From: Heliobacterium mobile
GTDB taxonomy: Bacteria; Bacillota; Desulfitobacteriia; Heliobacteriales; Heliobacteriaceae
NCBI RefSeq assembly: GCF_009720735.1
Contig: NZ_WNKU01000002.1
Location: 1-64,000 of the forward strand
Length of the DNA stretch: 64,000 nt
Direction of reading: 5' to 3'
Part shown: positions 8,624 to 16,904 of the stretch, one piece after another
Layout of the letters: the number at the start of each line of letters is the position of its first letter
Position numbering within the stretch: the stretch's first letter is position 1
Notes under the pieces: generated by a model
Seen by the model: the letters and a program-made list of their open reading frames with translations, nothing else
The model's database searches: none
Told to the model about the DNA's origin: nothing
Program-made: the position numbers and the translations under genes

Positions 8624-8636
8624 GGGGGTGTGTGGC

Positions 8637-9398
8637 GTGGTGAAATGCCTGTTAAGGGTAAAGTGCAAGCAAGCCGGGAACCCCGCCTTGTGCGGCCCCC
8701 TGTGCTATGCCTTCCTAAAACTGCAAGGAGAAAGCGGTAGCGGAGGTATCTGGGGGTTAGCCGGAATCCCCAAAGCCTATACCGGGGTTTCGGCGCGGGA
8801 ACTCCCGTTTGAACAAGAAAACCCTGTGGCCTATGCTGCCGTTCAAAAGTATTGTGTGGACGTACTGGGGAAGGTAGCGAAGGGTTGTGGCCTATATCTT
8901 TTTTCTATCCCCCAGTCGGATAACGCCAAGGGAACCGGAACGGGAAAGACCACGGCTGCAGTGGCCATCTTAAACGAATTCTTGGTGGCCCGGACGATTG
9001 AACACGTAACGAAGCAGCGGAGGATTGAGGAAGTCCCAGCCCTTTTTGTTAACGCATCAAAATACCAAAACAGCTTTAACGCCCAGTTTCGAGGAACCCC
9101 TGAAATGCAACAGACGGCCAGTGCTCAGTATTACCGGTTAAAAGAACGAATGCTCAAAGCGGAGTTGCTGGTGCTGGATGATATCGGGGTCAGGGAAGCC
9201 ACAGAAGCCTATCGTTCGGAGTTCTACGAGGTCATCGACGGGCGGGCAATCGATGAGATGTCAACCATCTATACATCCAATGTGCCTCTGACGGATATTG
9301 CTGGATTGTTGGATGACCGAATCGCCAGCCGAATCGAAGGGGCTGCCATCCCCATATCATTCCGGGGCGTGGACCACAGAAAGGCAGGGTTGTATTAA
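8637..9398 (+). CDS. DnaC/IstB-like helicase loader ATPase
   Basis: 253 aa AAA+ protein. Start GTG chosen for its distance of 8 bases from AAGGGGG; an in-frame GTG three bases later is equally possible. The N-terminus has four Cys (CLLRVKC, then CGPLC), which may bind zinc, as seen in loaders of other Firmicute phages. Walker A is GTGTGKTT and Walker B is LLVLDDIG. Sensor-like IYTSNVP and the arginine-containing DDRIASRIEG follow. It should load the downstream replicative helicase at the origin. The last base pair of the stop overlaps the helicase ATG (TAATG). Confidence 0.88.
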   Translation: MVKCLLRVKCKQAGNPALCGPLCYAFLKLQGESGSGGIWGLAGIPKAYTGVSARELPFEQENPVAYAAVQKYCVDVLGKVAKGCGLYLFSIPQSDNAKGTGTGKTTAAVAILNEFLVARTIEHVTKQRRIEEVPALFVNASKYQNSFNAQFRGTPEMQQTASAQYYRLKERMLKAELLVLDDIGVREATEAYRSEFYEVIDGRAIDEMSTIYTSNVPLTDIAGLLDDRIASRIEGAAIPISFRGVDHRKAGLY

Positions 9399-10666
9399 TG
9401 CTGGAATCCCAACTGCTCTCCAAAGCGATCGACGAAAACAGTTTTCATCAGTTGTTTCTATATAACATTGATGGTGACGACTTTCCCACGTTGGGGAATG
9501 TATATCAATTTATCTGCGACTATGTAAAAGATCACGGCCAATCCCCTGATGCCCGGACAGTGGCGGCAGAATTTGAGGAATTCGACTACATGCCGGGTGT
9601 GGTCGATACCTTCAAATTCCTTTGTACCCGCTTAAAAGCACAAACCGCCAAACGGCAAGCTTTTGAGTTGTTGCAGAACCAAGCAGGGAAGAAGTTCTCG
9701 GAATTATCGGGGGATAAGTTTATTACCTGGCTCAAGGAAGAAACGGCCCGAATTGAAACCGTAACGGCGATGACTTTTTCCTTGGGCACGAACTATGCTG
9801 CAAACGGCTCCGAACGGCGGGAGTGGTATGAGGACGCAAAGACGGCCCGAGAATCGGTCTATATTCCCACGCCATACCCTAGTCTAACCGAAGCTCTCGC
9901 CGGTGGCTTTGAAACGAGTGACTTTATTCTTTTAATGGCCTTTACAAACCGGGGGAAGTCATGGATTGCCTCTCATATCGGGCTAACGGCATGGGAAAAC
10001 CGTTTCCCGGTGATTCACTATTCACCGGAGTTATCGAAAAAACAGCAGGTCCTTCGACTGGATACGTTGATGGGAAAGTTCGATAACGTCCGTTTACGGC
10101 GCGGGATACTCGATAATGAACAGTCCTATTTCGGATATTTAAACGGCTTTACTCCTGAGGTGGCAGAAGCCCAAGGTGCCTACATCATTAAAACGATGGA
10201 AGACCTTCCGGGTGGATTAACGTTGGAAGCGATCGAAGCCGATCTACAGACCTACCCGCATACCAAGATGGTGGTGATCGACGGATTCAACTTGATGATT
10301 CACGGAAAAGGAAAAGGGATGCGGGACGCCATGACGATCACATCGCGACGACTACGTCAGCTTTTTGGGCGGTACAATGTGGCTGGCCTTGTTGTGCACC
10401 AAACTCCGGGAGCTGCCGAAAAAGAGGGGTTGAAGCAGGACGATGATGGCAACCGGATTGTAAAACCCCCAAGGCTAACTGATTACAGTGAAACCATCGC
10501 CGTTATCCAAGATGCAGCAACGGTGCTTACTTTCGATGCCGCTGATGGGATCGGTAAAATCTCCATCGAGAAGTGTCGGGAACCAAATGTGGGAAAAATT
10601 GTGGAATTATCGGTGAATTTTAACCTGGGTCATGTCCGGGAAACGGATGTAACCGACCTCTTTTAG
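9398..10666 (+). CDS. DnaB-like replicative DNA helicase
   Basis: 422 aa. Residues 1-115 are an N-terminal helical part (DnaB_N-like: TVAAEFEEFDYMPGVVDTF). The C-terminal RecA-type domain carries Walker A as AFTNRGKSW, Walker B as MVVIDGFNLM, and a later VVHQTPG segment. Compared with cellular DnaB the first Gly of the P-loop is replaced by Ala, as in several phage helicases. It is translationally coupled to the loader. Role: ring helicase at the phage fork. Confidence 0.85.
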   Translation: MLESQLLSKAIDENSFHQLFLYNIDGDDFPTLGNVYQFICDYVKDHGQSPDARTVAAEFEEFDYMPGVVDTFKFLCTRLKAQTAKRQAFELLQNQAGKKFSELSGDKFITWLKEETARIETVTAMTFSLGTNYAANGSERREWYEDAKTARESVYIPTPYPSLTEALAGGFETSDFILLMAFTNRGKSWIASHIGLTAWENRFPVIHYSPELSKKQQVLRLDTLMGKFDNVRLRRGILDNEQSYFGYLNGFTPEVAEAQGAYIIKTMEDLPGGLTLEAIEADLQTYPHTKMVVIDGFNLMIHGKGKGMRDAMTITSRRLRQLFGRYNVAGLVVHQTPGAAEKEGLKQDDDGNRIVKPPRLTDYSETIAVIQDAATVLTFDAADGIGKISIEKCREPNVGKIVELSVNFNLGHVRETDVTDLF

Positions 10667-10696
10667 AATCATTTGTGAATAAAGCCACAATTTATA

Positions 10697-10727
10697 GTTT
10701 GTACAAACGTTCATCGTAGTTTATTAT
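10697..10727 (+). promoter_or_regulatory. Sigma-A-type promoter with overlapping palindromic operator
   Basis: TTGTAC, 17 bases, TATTAT. The perfect 12-bp palindrome GTTTGTACAAAC covers the -35 box, suggesting control by a dimeric repressor such as the nearby XRE protein. It is the only convincing housekeeping-type promoter seen in the phage early block and drives the antirepressor-primase pair. Confidence 0.5.
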
Positions 10728-10822
10728 CTAGCACTGTAAGTTCGTAACCACAAAAAATACAAATTTACAAACATGATCACATCAACGCATTCAACCAGAC
10801 AAATGAGGAGGAATACAAGAAT

Positions 10823-11629
10823 ATGAATTACCTTCAACCGATTGAACATTCAAACCAAAGAGTACTCACAACATCACAATTAGCCGAATCGTATGGAACA
10901 GAGCCAAAACGTGTGTCAAGCAATTTTACCGAGAACAAAGAACGTTACACCGAAGGTAAACACTTTTTCCGTATAGAGGGAGATCAACTCACAGATTTGC
11001 GATCCCGAAATTCGGGATTGCAAATTGGTACGATGGTCAGGGTCCTTTATTTGTGGACGGAAAAAGGAGCATGGCTCCACGCCAAATCCCTGAATACCGA
11101 TCGGGCATGGGAAGCTTACGAATTGTTGGTCGATGAGTATTACCGATTAAATCTAAACGAATCACAACAGCCAATGACGCAAGCGGAAATCCTTCTAAAA
11201 CAGGCGGAACTCATGGTGGAACATGATCGCCGACTGAAAAAAGTCGAAGATGATAGCCAGCGAGCGGAGAGAAAAGCAGCCCTCGCTCATCACCGGATTA
11301 ATTTGATGGACTCCGTGAACGTTAACGGAACTCCCCGGCAGCAGTTAAACGAAATGGTTAAAAAAATAGCGAGAAAGAATGGTGTGACTTTTTCGGAAGC
11401 TCATGTTGAATTTAAGCAAGCCTTTAACCGGGCTTTCGGAACAAACCTTCAAAGACGAATGAACGATTACCAAAAAAATCACGGTCTGAAAAACCTAACC
11501 TATCCAGATTATCTAGAAAGAGTGGGGCAAGTGGAAGACGGAATTCGTGTGGCGGACAAAATACTGAGTCTAGTGAGAAGGGATCTCCCAAATCCGAGCT
11601 TCAAAAACGGGATGAAAAAAGCGGATTGA
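10823..11629 (+). CDS. Phage antirepressor, ORF6N/ORF6C domains
   Basis: 268 aa, ATG after GAGGAGG. Residues about 10-110 form an ORF6N (KilA-N related) DNA-binding domain, with LTTSQLAESYGTEPKRVSSN, then YTEGKHFFRIEGD and YLWTEKGAWLHAKSLNTDRA. Residues about 165-260 form a C-terminal domain (HRINLMDSVN, RQQLNEMVKKIARKNGVTF) like ORF6C. Such proteins counteract CI-type repressors or act as regulators in temperate phages. The gene overlaps the primase gene by four bases. Confidence 0.85.
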   Translation: MNYLQPIEHSNQRVLTTSQLAESYGTEPKRVSSNFTENKERYTEGKHFFRIEGDQLTDLRSRNSGLQIGTMVRVLYLWTEKGAWLHAKSLNTDRAWEAYELLVDEYYRLNLNESQQPMTQAEILLKQAELMVEHDRRLKKVEDDSQRAERKAALAHHRINLMDSVNVNGTPRQQLNEMVKKIARKNGVTFSEAHVEFKQAFNRAFGTNLQRRMNDYQKNHGLKNLTYPDYLERVGQVEDGIRVADKILSLVRRDLPNPSFKNGMKKAD

Positions 11630-12576
11630 TTACGGTAAGGGGATTTGAACTACCCGTAAATATTCAGGCTGAAATTGAACAATATGATTGGAAACATCCC
11701 AAATGGAATGAAAAAAACTTCATCGCCTGCTCACCCTTTCGGGACGAACGACATCCCAGCTTTGCAGTCCATCTAAAACACGGTGTATGGTTGGACAGTG
11801 GAGCGGATAATCCAGATTGGAATAAGGGTAATTTTGTAACGCTTATGGCATATCTCCGCAATGAGACTTACGGCGAAACGGAAGAGTATTTGCTGAATAA
11901 GTACGGGACATGCGTCCCCAACCCGGATGATTTGATCTTGTTGGTAGACTTGACGGAAAAGAAAAAGCCCGGTCGATTGGACCAGGCAATTTTAAGAAAC
12001 TATCTTTTTCGGCACCCTTATCTGGAAAATGTGAGAGGAATCGGGGAGAGGTACCAACGGGTTTTTCAAATAGGATATGACAAAAAGTCCCGTGCAATTA
12101 CCTTTCCCTGGTTCGATAAAAACGGTCAGTTGGTGAATATAAAGTACCGTAGTATTCACGGGAAAATGTTTTGGTATTATTCTGGCGGTCAGCCTGTGAA
12201 AGATCACTTGTACGGACTTAATGCTGTTTATAGATTAAAAACGGCTGAAGCGTTTATTGTAGAAAGTGAGATTGATGCTATAACTCTTTGGCAAGCAGGA
12301 TGTCCCGCAGTTGCTTTAGGTGGAGCAAATCTCAGTCAGCAGCAGCGTAAACTTCTGATTCAGTCGCCCATTGAACGGCTAATTATTGCGACAGATAACG
12401 ATAAGGCCGGGGAACGAATCGCACAAAGTATTTCTGAAAATCTCGGGGGTTATTTACTCCTAGAGGCGATTCGCCTACCTGAGAACGTAAAGGATGTGAA
12501 TGAGTTACCCCCAGATGAATTGCTGAGTGTTATTTCTCGTCCGTTTTCGTTAAAGTATGTTCGTATTTTTTCGTAA
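11626..12576 (+). CDS. TOPRIM-domain DNA primase, phage type
   Basis: 316 aa. The TTG start overlaps the previous TGA stop, a re-initiation arrangement. The N-terminal part (FIACSPFRDERHPSFAVH, then WLDSGA, NFVTLMAYL) follows the CHC2-type pattern but lacks a full zinc Cys/His set. The TOPRIM domain has AFIVESEIDAITLWQ with the catalytic Glu and LIIATDNDKAGERIA with the DxD motif. It should make primers on the helicase-unwound template. The last 47 bases overlap the end of the convergent repressor gene. Confidence 0.82.
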   Translation: MITVRGFELPVNIQAEIEQYDWKHPKWNEKNFIACSPFRDERHPSFAVHLKHGVWLDSGADNPDWNKGNFVTLMAYLRNETYGETEEYLLNKYGTCVPNPDDLILLVDLTEKKKPGRLDQAILRNYLFRHPYLENVRGIGERYQRVFQIGYDKKSRAITFPWFDKNGQLVNIKYRSIHGKMFWYYSGGQPVKDHLYGLNAVYRLKTAEAFIVESEIDAITLWQAGCPAVALGGANLSQQQRKLLIQSPIERLIIATDNDKAGERIAQSISENLGGYLLLEAIRLPENVKDVNELPPDELLSVISRPFSLKYVRIFS

Positions 12577-12982
12577 TCTCGTTAAACGCTTGCAAAGCCT
12601 CACTAACAACCTTTTTTTGAATATCTTCGGGATATCCTCTTTTATAAATACTGTTAAAGATTGTTGTCATAAACGGTTGATCCCGTAAGGCTCGTATGAC
12701 CTCTTCGGGTATTTTACCGAATTGGTTAAATATCTCTTCTTCGGGTATTTCGTAAAATTTAGCTAAGGCTCGTAATACTTCTTCGCTTGGTTCGGAAACC
12801 TTTCCCCTCTCCAAAAGCGAGAGATAGTTACTCGACACAGTCCCTCCTAATGCGTCCGATAATTTTGCAAGAGACAGCTTTTTTTCTACCCGCATGTTTT
12901 TTAGAAATTCACCCGCCTTCACAAGCCTGTAGATCACATCAATCTTATCGTCCAAATTCACTGATACCAAACCTTTCCCCAT
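12530..12982 (-). CDS. XRE-family repressor, CI-like
   Basis: 150 aa, the only minus-strand gene in the phage block. Start ATG has GAGGTG just upstream. Residues about 25-80 are an XRE helix-turn-helix (LSLAKLSDALGGTVSSNYLS, then LLERGKVSEPSEEVLRALAKFYEIPEEE). The C-terminal 60 residues are helical without a RecA/LexA-type protease motif, so induction probably uses the antirepressor rather than self-cleavage. It is divergent from the sigma gene and convergent with the primase gene. Confidence 0.82.
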   Translation of the reverse strand: MGKGLVSVNLDDKIDVIYRLVKAGEFLKNMRVEKKLSLAKLSDALGGTVSSNYLSLLERGKVSEPSEEVLRALAKFYEIPEEEIFNQFGKIPEEVIRALRDQPFMTTIFNSIYKRGYPEDIQKKVVSEALQAFNEITKKYEHTLTKTDEK

Positions 12983-13003
12983 CGGTTCACCTCAATCGGT
13001 AGC

Positions 13004-13050
13004 TAGTATTTCCCTCAGATCAGGTAATTAAATATTAGTATATTATTTCC
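13004..13050. promoter_or_regulatory. Candidate operator region between repressor and sigma genes
   Basis: Two related sites, TAGTATTTCC and TAGTATATTATTTCC, lie 32 bases apart in an AT-rich divergent intergenic region. They are plausible binding sites for the XRE repressor, next to its own start and upstream of the sigma gene. Confidence 0.35.
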
Positions 13051-13071
13051 AGGAGAGATTCCCGTTTTTGA

Positions 13072-13102
13072 AGTCACGAACCGAACTTTATGTCGTTATT
13101 AA
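13072..13102 (+). promoter_or_regulatory. Degenerate copy of the phage promoter-like element (copy 6)
   Basis: AGTCACGAA, 12 bases, TCGTTATTAA. It matches the invariant boxes of the five perfect copies at 7 of 9 and 8 of 10 positions with exactly the same spacing. It lies 52 bases before the start of the sigma factor gene, and unlike the others has no terminator hairpin in front. Confidence 0.5.
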
Positions 13103-13124
13103 ATAAGTGTAAGGGGGATCAATC

Positions 13125-13772
13125 TTGAATGTAGATAACGAAGCCATCAACAAAGCCGCCCTTCGATGTGACAACGATCCGTCCGAAGAAAGCCTCTCCG
13201 AACTGCTTGACCTCATGGCCCCCTTGATCGACAGGATGGCTTATAAGCTATCTCAGAGAACCGGAATTGAATCTGCCGTGTTTATCAGCGAATTAAGGGA
13301 GGCGGTATGGAAAGCATCTGTGGGATATAACGGGGAATCGAATTTTACTCAGCGATTTAATTTCTTCGCCAAAGACAAAATCACCGATATAAAAAAAGCA
13401 CTGGGTCGTCTAAAACGATCCCTGTGCACAGAAGTTCCGATGGATAACGAGATTCCGGGTGCCTGTGGAGAAACCTTCGCTTCCATCATTGAAGATAAAG
13501 AGAATTATGAAGACACCGTGATCGAAACACTCCACTACGAAAAAATGCTCGCTGGTTTTGCAACAACCAACGAGCAACAAGCAAGAATCCTTGAACTGCT
13601 ACGACTCGGCTTTACCAACGAAGAGATCGCAGCATTTCTCGGAGAAAAAGAGTATTCACAAAAGGCTCGACAGGCGGTTTCACGGGCCAAAAAAGCTTTC
13701 CGTGAGTACATCGCCTTCATTGATGCTTTTGCACAACTTCAAGTTAAGATTTTAACAAACTTCGGGGGGTAA
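13125..13772 (+). CDS. Phage sigma factor, two-domain (region 2 and region 4), ECF-like
   Basis: 215 aa, TTG start after AAGGGGG. Residues about 30-105 resemble sigma region 2 (LMAPLIDRMAYKLSQ, then ISELREAVWKASVGYN, FNFFAKDKITDIKKALGRLK). Residues about 145-195 form region 4 with a helix-turn-helix (ARILELLRLGFTNEEIAAFL, then KARQAVSRAKKAFREYI). There is no region 1.1 or 3, so the architecture is that of small group 3/ECF sigma factors. It is cotranscribed with the SSB gene. I infer that it reads the repeated TGTCACAAA-N12-TCGGCATTAA element and may control its own gene through the degenerate copy. Confidence 0.7.
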   Translation: MNVDNEAINKAALRCDNDPSEESLSELLDLMAPLIDRMAYKLSQRTGIESAVFISELREAVWKASVGYNGESNFTQRFNFFAKDKITDIKKALGRLKRSLCTEVPMDNEIPGACGETFASIIEDKENYEDTVIETLHYEKMLAGFATTNEQQARILELLRLGFTNEEIAAFLGEKEYSQKARQAVSRAKKAFREYIAFIDAFAQLQVKILTNFGG

Positions 13773-13778
13773 AATCAA

Positions 13779-14519
13779 ATGTCCATTATTACCGCTAAAG
13801 GGAAAGATGCGAAAGCATCCTTGAATAAAAAGGTAGAAAAAATCGATTTCAAAAAGCTCTATATCCGGCTAAAGGACGGCGAAAGTTGCCGAGTTCGGTT
13901 GCTAAGTACAGAGGATTACTGCGAATATCTGGCCCATGCGTCCTATGCAAACGGCATCTATACCCAACCGTGCATTACACCGGTAGGGGAGAAATGTGCT
14001 CTTTGTGAAGCATCTAACGTCAAAGCCAAAGGTTTTGACGGGCTTTACGCCAAAAAACGTTACCTTTTCGCCTTTGCCGATATCGATATGGGCCAACTCC
14101 GACTCTTTGATGCTACGAAGGGACAAGCCCAGCAACTGATCGCGGCCATTGAACAGTATGCTTACGACTTGGAAACGTACGCATTTCTGTTCAAGAGAAC
14201 CGGCAATAAAGTTGATACCAACTATTCTCTTTCACCAATCCTTCGACTGAAACCTGAGGATAAAGAAAGGTTTGCTCAATTTGACGGGCTAACCGTGGAA
14301 TCCAACCTTTTTGAATCAGGACTTCAGGCTCGAACTCGGAACCAGCAAATTGCCCTTCTTATGGATGCAGGGTTCCCGGTAACCCAACTGTTCAGCTCCG
14401 AAGAAGTAAACTCCGCCCGAGCACAGATAGACGAATGGGAATCAGTAAAAAGCGGCGGTGGGGATGATGTAAAACCGATTCCCCCGGCCTCCGAAGATGA
14501 ACCGGACAGTGTGTTTTAG
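13779..14519 (+). CDS. Single-stranded DNA-binding protein, T4 gp32-like
   Basis: 246 aa, ATG after GGGGGG. A zinc-binding OB-fold core is suggested by the early basic strand FKKLYIRLKDGESCRVRLLS and by a His/Cys set (LAHASYANG, then PCITPVGEKCALCEA). The last 20 residues are acidic and end in DEPDSVF, as in gp32-type proteins where the tail recruits polymerase and helicase. It lies between the sigma gene and DNA polymerase, cotranscribed with the former. Length and acidic tail fit phage gp32 relatives in Firmicutes. Confidence 0.78.
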   Translation: MSIITAKGKDAKASLNKKVEKIDFKKLYIRLKDGESCRVRLLSTEDYCEYLAHASYANGIYTQPCITPVGEKCALCEASNVKAKGFDGLYAKKRYLFAFADIDMGQLRLFDATKGQAQQLIAAIEQYAYDLETYAFLFKRTGNKVDTNYSLSPILRLKPEDKERFAQFDGLTVESNLFESGLQARTRNQQIALLMDAGFPVTQLFSSEEVNSARAQIDEWESVKSGGGDDVKPIPPASEDEPDSVF

Positions 14520-14531
14520 TCAAAAATAACT

Positions 14532-14554
14532 GGGGAGGGTCAACAGCCCTTCCC
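14532..14554 (+). terminator. Terminator-like hairpin after SSB
   Basis: GGGGAGGG pairs with CCCTTCCC (one G-T), loop of seven, followed by the weak run GTTTCATT. A second short hairpin (AATGCC/GGCATT) follows before the polymerase gene. Confidence 0.5.
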
Positions 14555-14621
14555 GTTTCATTCCTATGAATAAAAAATGCCCACTTGCTGATGGCATTTC
14601 TAAGCGAGGGGGTTTTTAAAC

Positions 14622-16889
14622 GTGGAACTTAGCATGGAGTTAAAGCTGAAAAAAGACACCGATAAGGTACAACGGGCGAAAGCGGCTCAAGCGAAAAAAG
14701 AAAATGTTCAACAGGAACCCTCGTGGGTAGAGATATGGGAATCAGGCTATCTAACCAAGAACGGCAAGCCCAAACTCGGAATATTGCAGATGAACAATTC
14801 TCAGACCGATAAAGCCCGGCTACTAGAGGTCAAAAAAGCGATCGAGGACGGCATTATCGGTACTGGACTAAAGAATAATCAAATCCTCACCAAAACCAAA
14901 GCCCTTGATTTATACCGGGTGTTAATGGAACAACGGAAAATCGGCATTCTGCAAGAGATGGTGGCCAAGGCTCCAGCGAATTACCGGTTAATCCAGACCC
15001 TATCCCAGCTAGAACAACTCGTAGAAGACCTAGAAAGGGAACCGTTTGTGGCTCTGGATACTGAAACGACTGGGTTAAACGTCTACCGGAATGAAATCGT
15101 GGGGATATCCATTAGCTTACCCAACGCCGACTATCACGTGTATATCCCTGTTGCCCACAAGACCGGTAAGCAATTAGACCGGGACTGTGTACTGGACGCT
15201 CTGCGGCCAATGCTGACCAACCCCGATATAGGGAAAGTGCTCCACAATGCCAAGTATGACATTCACATGTTCATCCGGCATGGGGTGCGGATGCGAGGAC
15301 TGTTGTATGATACCCGAATCGCCATGGCCCTGCTCAATGAAAATGAGACCAGCTATGCTCTCAAAAATCTGGCCACGAAGTATGGCAAACACTTCGGTTT
15401 CAAAGAAGAAAGCCACACCTTCGAGGAACTGTTCGGCAAAACCAGATTTGATGAAGTGGCACTGGACGTGGCTTTGGTCTATGCGGCGAAGGACACCCAT
15501 TTAACCCTCGAACTGTACAAATGGCAGTTGGATCACTTACAGAAACGAGAAAAGCTGCTGCAACTACATCGAGATATTGAAAATCCACTGGTAGATGTAT
15601 GCGTGGATATGGAACAGGCAGGGCTTCTCATCGATCGGAATTTTGCGGTGGAATATGGGGATGAGCTTCGGCATGAAATCGTTGTAACGGAAGGAAAGCT
15701 GAAAGACGCTTTCGGCGATATCAACTTCAACTCTCCCACCCAGCTTGCCAAGGTGCTCTATGACCAACTGGAACTCCCCGATCGAAACAAACGGTCCACA
15801 GACGTAAAAACCTTAAAATCCCTGCAAGGGGAACACGAAGGAATCGCACATCTTCTGAACTATCGCGGCCTGACAAAACTGTTAGGGACGTATGTCGACG
15901 CCCTCCCCGAGCAAATCCAAAGCGATGGGCGGCTGCATGGCTCCTTTAATCAAGTGCAAACCGTTACCGGTCGGTTTTCTAGCAGTGAGCCCAACCTGCA
16001 AAACCTGCCCCCGAAGGCCCGAAAGCTGGTCATCGCCCCCGAAGGAAAGCTAATCCTAGGGAGCGACTTTTCCCAGATTGAACCCCGAATTTTAGCCCAT
16101 TTAAGCGGTGATCCCTTGTTCCGTGAACCATACCTCCGGGGGCAGGATTTATATTCTAACCTAGCGAGCCGGGTCTTTAACGTTCCCATCGAAGATTGTG
16201 CAGACGGCTCAATATATAGAAAGAAAATGAAGATCGGATTGCTGGCAGTCATGTACGGCACGAGTATGTTTACGCTGTCTCAGCAGCTAGGAATTACCGC
16301 CGAAGAAGCCCAACAGTTCATCCGAGATTTCTTTACTTCCTATCCCGGTGTTCACAAGTTCATTGCATCCGTCCACGAATTCGTAAAAACCAATGAGTAT
16401 GTAGAGACCATCGACGGCCGAAAGCGGCGTTTCCCTGGATATCGGGAACATGCAAAGGTGTATGATGCATTGGCTGGGCGAATATGCCGACTAGCGAACA
16501 CAGCCGAGGTCCCCACAAACTTTTGGCGGGTGAAAGAGATTCCCCGCTCGCTGAAAGAAGAGTTCCGAAAGGTGAAAGGTCCGGTGGAATCAGTACGGCG
16601 ACAAAGTGTCAACGCCATCATCCAAGGGACAGCGGCAGATATCATGAAAAAAGCCCTTCTGAAGCTTCATGCTTACTGTAAGAACAAAGGGTGGGAACTC
16701 TTCGCTACTGTGCACGATGAAGCTCTGATGCTGGTAGACGAAAGAATTACTCTGGCTCAAGTGCAGGAAATCGAAGAATGTATGCTGTCAGCGGTGAATC
16801 TGGATGTTCCAATGAAAGTCGATACCGAGTTAATGAGACGCTGGGGTGAAGGGTTTAAGAAACAGGATTGGTTCAAAAACGCGGCATAA
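14622..16889 (+). CDS. Family A DNA polymerase with 3'-5' exonuclease
   Basis: 755 aa, GTG start after GCGAGGGGG. An N-terminal basic part of about 120 residues replaces the usual 5'-3' nuclease. The proofreading domain shows Exo I (ALDTETTGL), Exo II (LHNAKYDIHMF) and Exo III (YAAKDTHLTLEL). The polymerase domain has motif A DFSQIEPRILAHLSGD, motif B RKKMKIGLLAVMYG and motif C ATVHDEALM, all with their catalytic Asp/Lys/Tyr residues. A phage-specific insertion of about 50 residues rich in Arg and Lys precedes NAIIQGTAADIMK. It is the phage replicase. The downstream nuclease gene starts 15 bases after it. Confidence 0.93.
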   Translation: MELSMELKLKKDTDKVQRAKAAQAKKENVQQEPSWVEIWESGYLTKNGKPKLGILQMNNSQTDKARLLEVKKAIEDGIIGTGLKNNQILTKTKALDLYRVLMEQRKIGILQEMVAKAPANYRLIQTLSQLEQLVEDLEREPFVALDTETTGLNVYRNEIVGISISLPNADYHVYIPVAHKTGKQLDRDCVLDALRPMLTNPDIGKVLHNAKYDIHMFIRHGVRMRGLLYDTRIAMALLNENETSYALKNLATKYGKHFGFKEESHTFEELFGKTRFDEVALDVALVYAAKDTHLTLELYKWQLDHLQKREKLLQLHRDIENPLVDVCVDMEQAGLLIDRNFAVEYGDELRHEIVVTEGKLKDAFGDINFNSPTQLAKVLYDQLELPDRNKRSTDVKTLKSLQGEHEGIAHLLNYRGLTKLLGTYVDALPEQIQSDGRLHGSFNQVQTVTGRFSSSEPNLQNLPPKARKLVIAPEGKLILGSDFSQIEPRILAHLSGDPLFREPYLRGQDLYSNLASRVFNVPIEDCADGSIYRKKMKIGLLAVMYGTSMFTLSQQLGITAEEAQQFIRDFFTSYPGVHKFIASVHEFVKTNEYVETIDGRKRRFPGYREHAKVYDALAGRICRLANTAEVPTNFWRVKEIPRSLKEEFRKVKGPVESVRRQSVNAIIQGTAADIMKKALLKLHAYCKNKGWELFATVHDEALMLVDERITLAQVQEIEECMLSAVNLDVPMKVDTELMRRWGEGFKKQDWFKNAA

Positions 16890-16904
16890 ACAGGAGGCGG
16901 AATC

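Noticed and set aside
14570-14600. Possible seventh copy of the phage promoter-like element before the DNA polymerase gene
   Set aside because: Only GGCATT of the second box matches and the first box at the correct spacing does not; a small hairpin explains the GGCATT.
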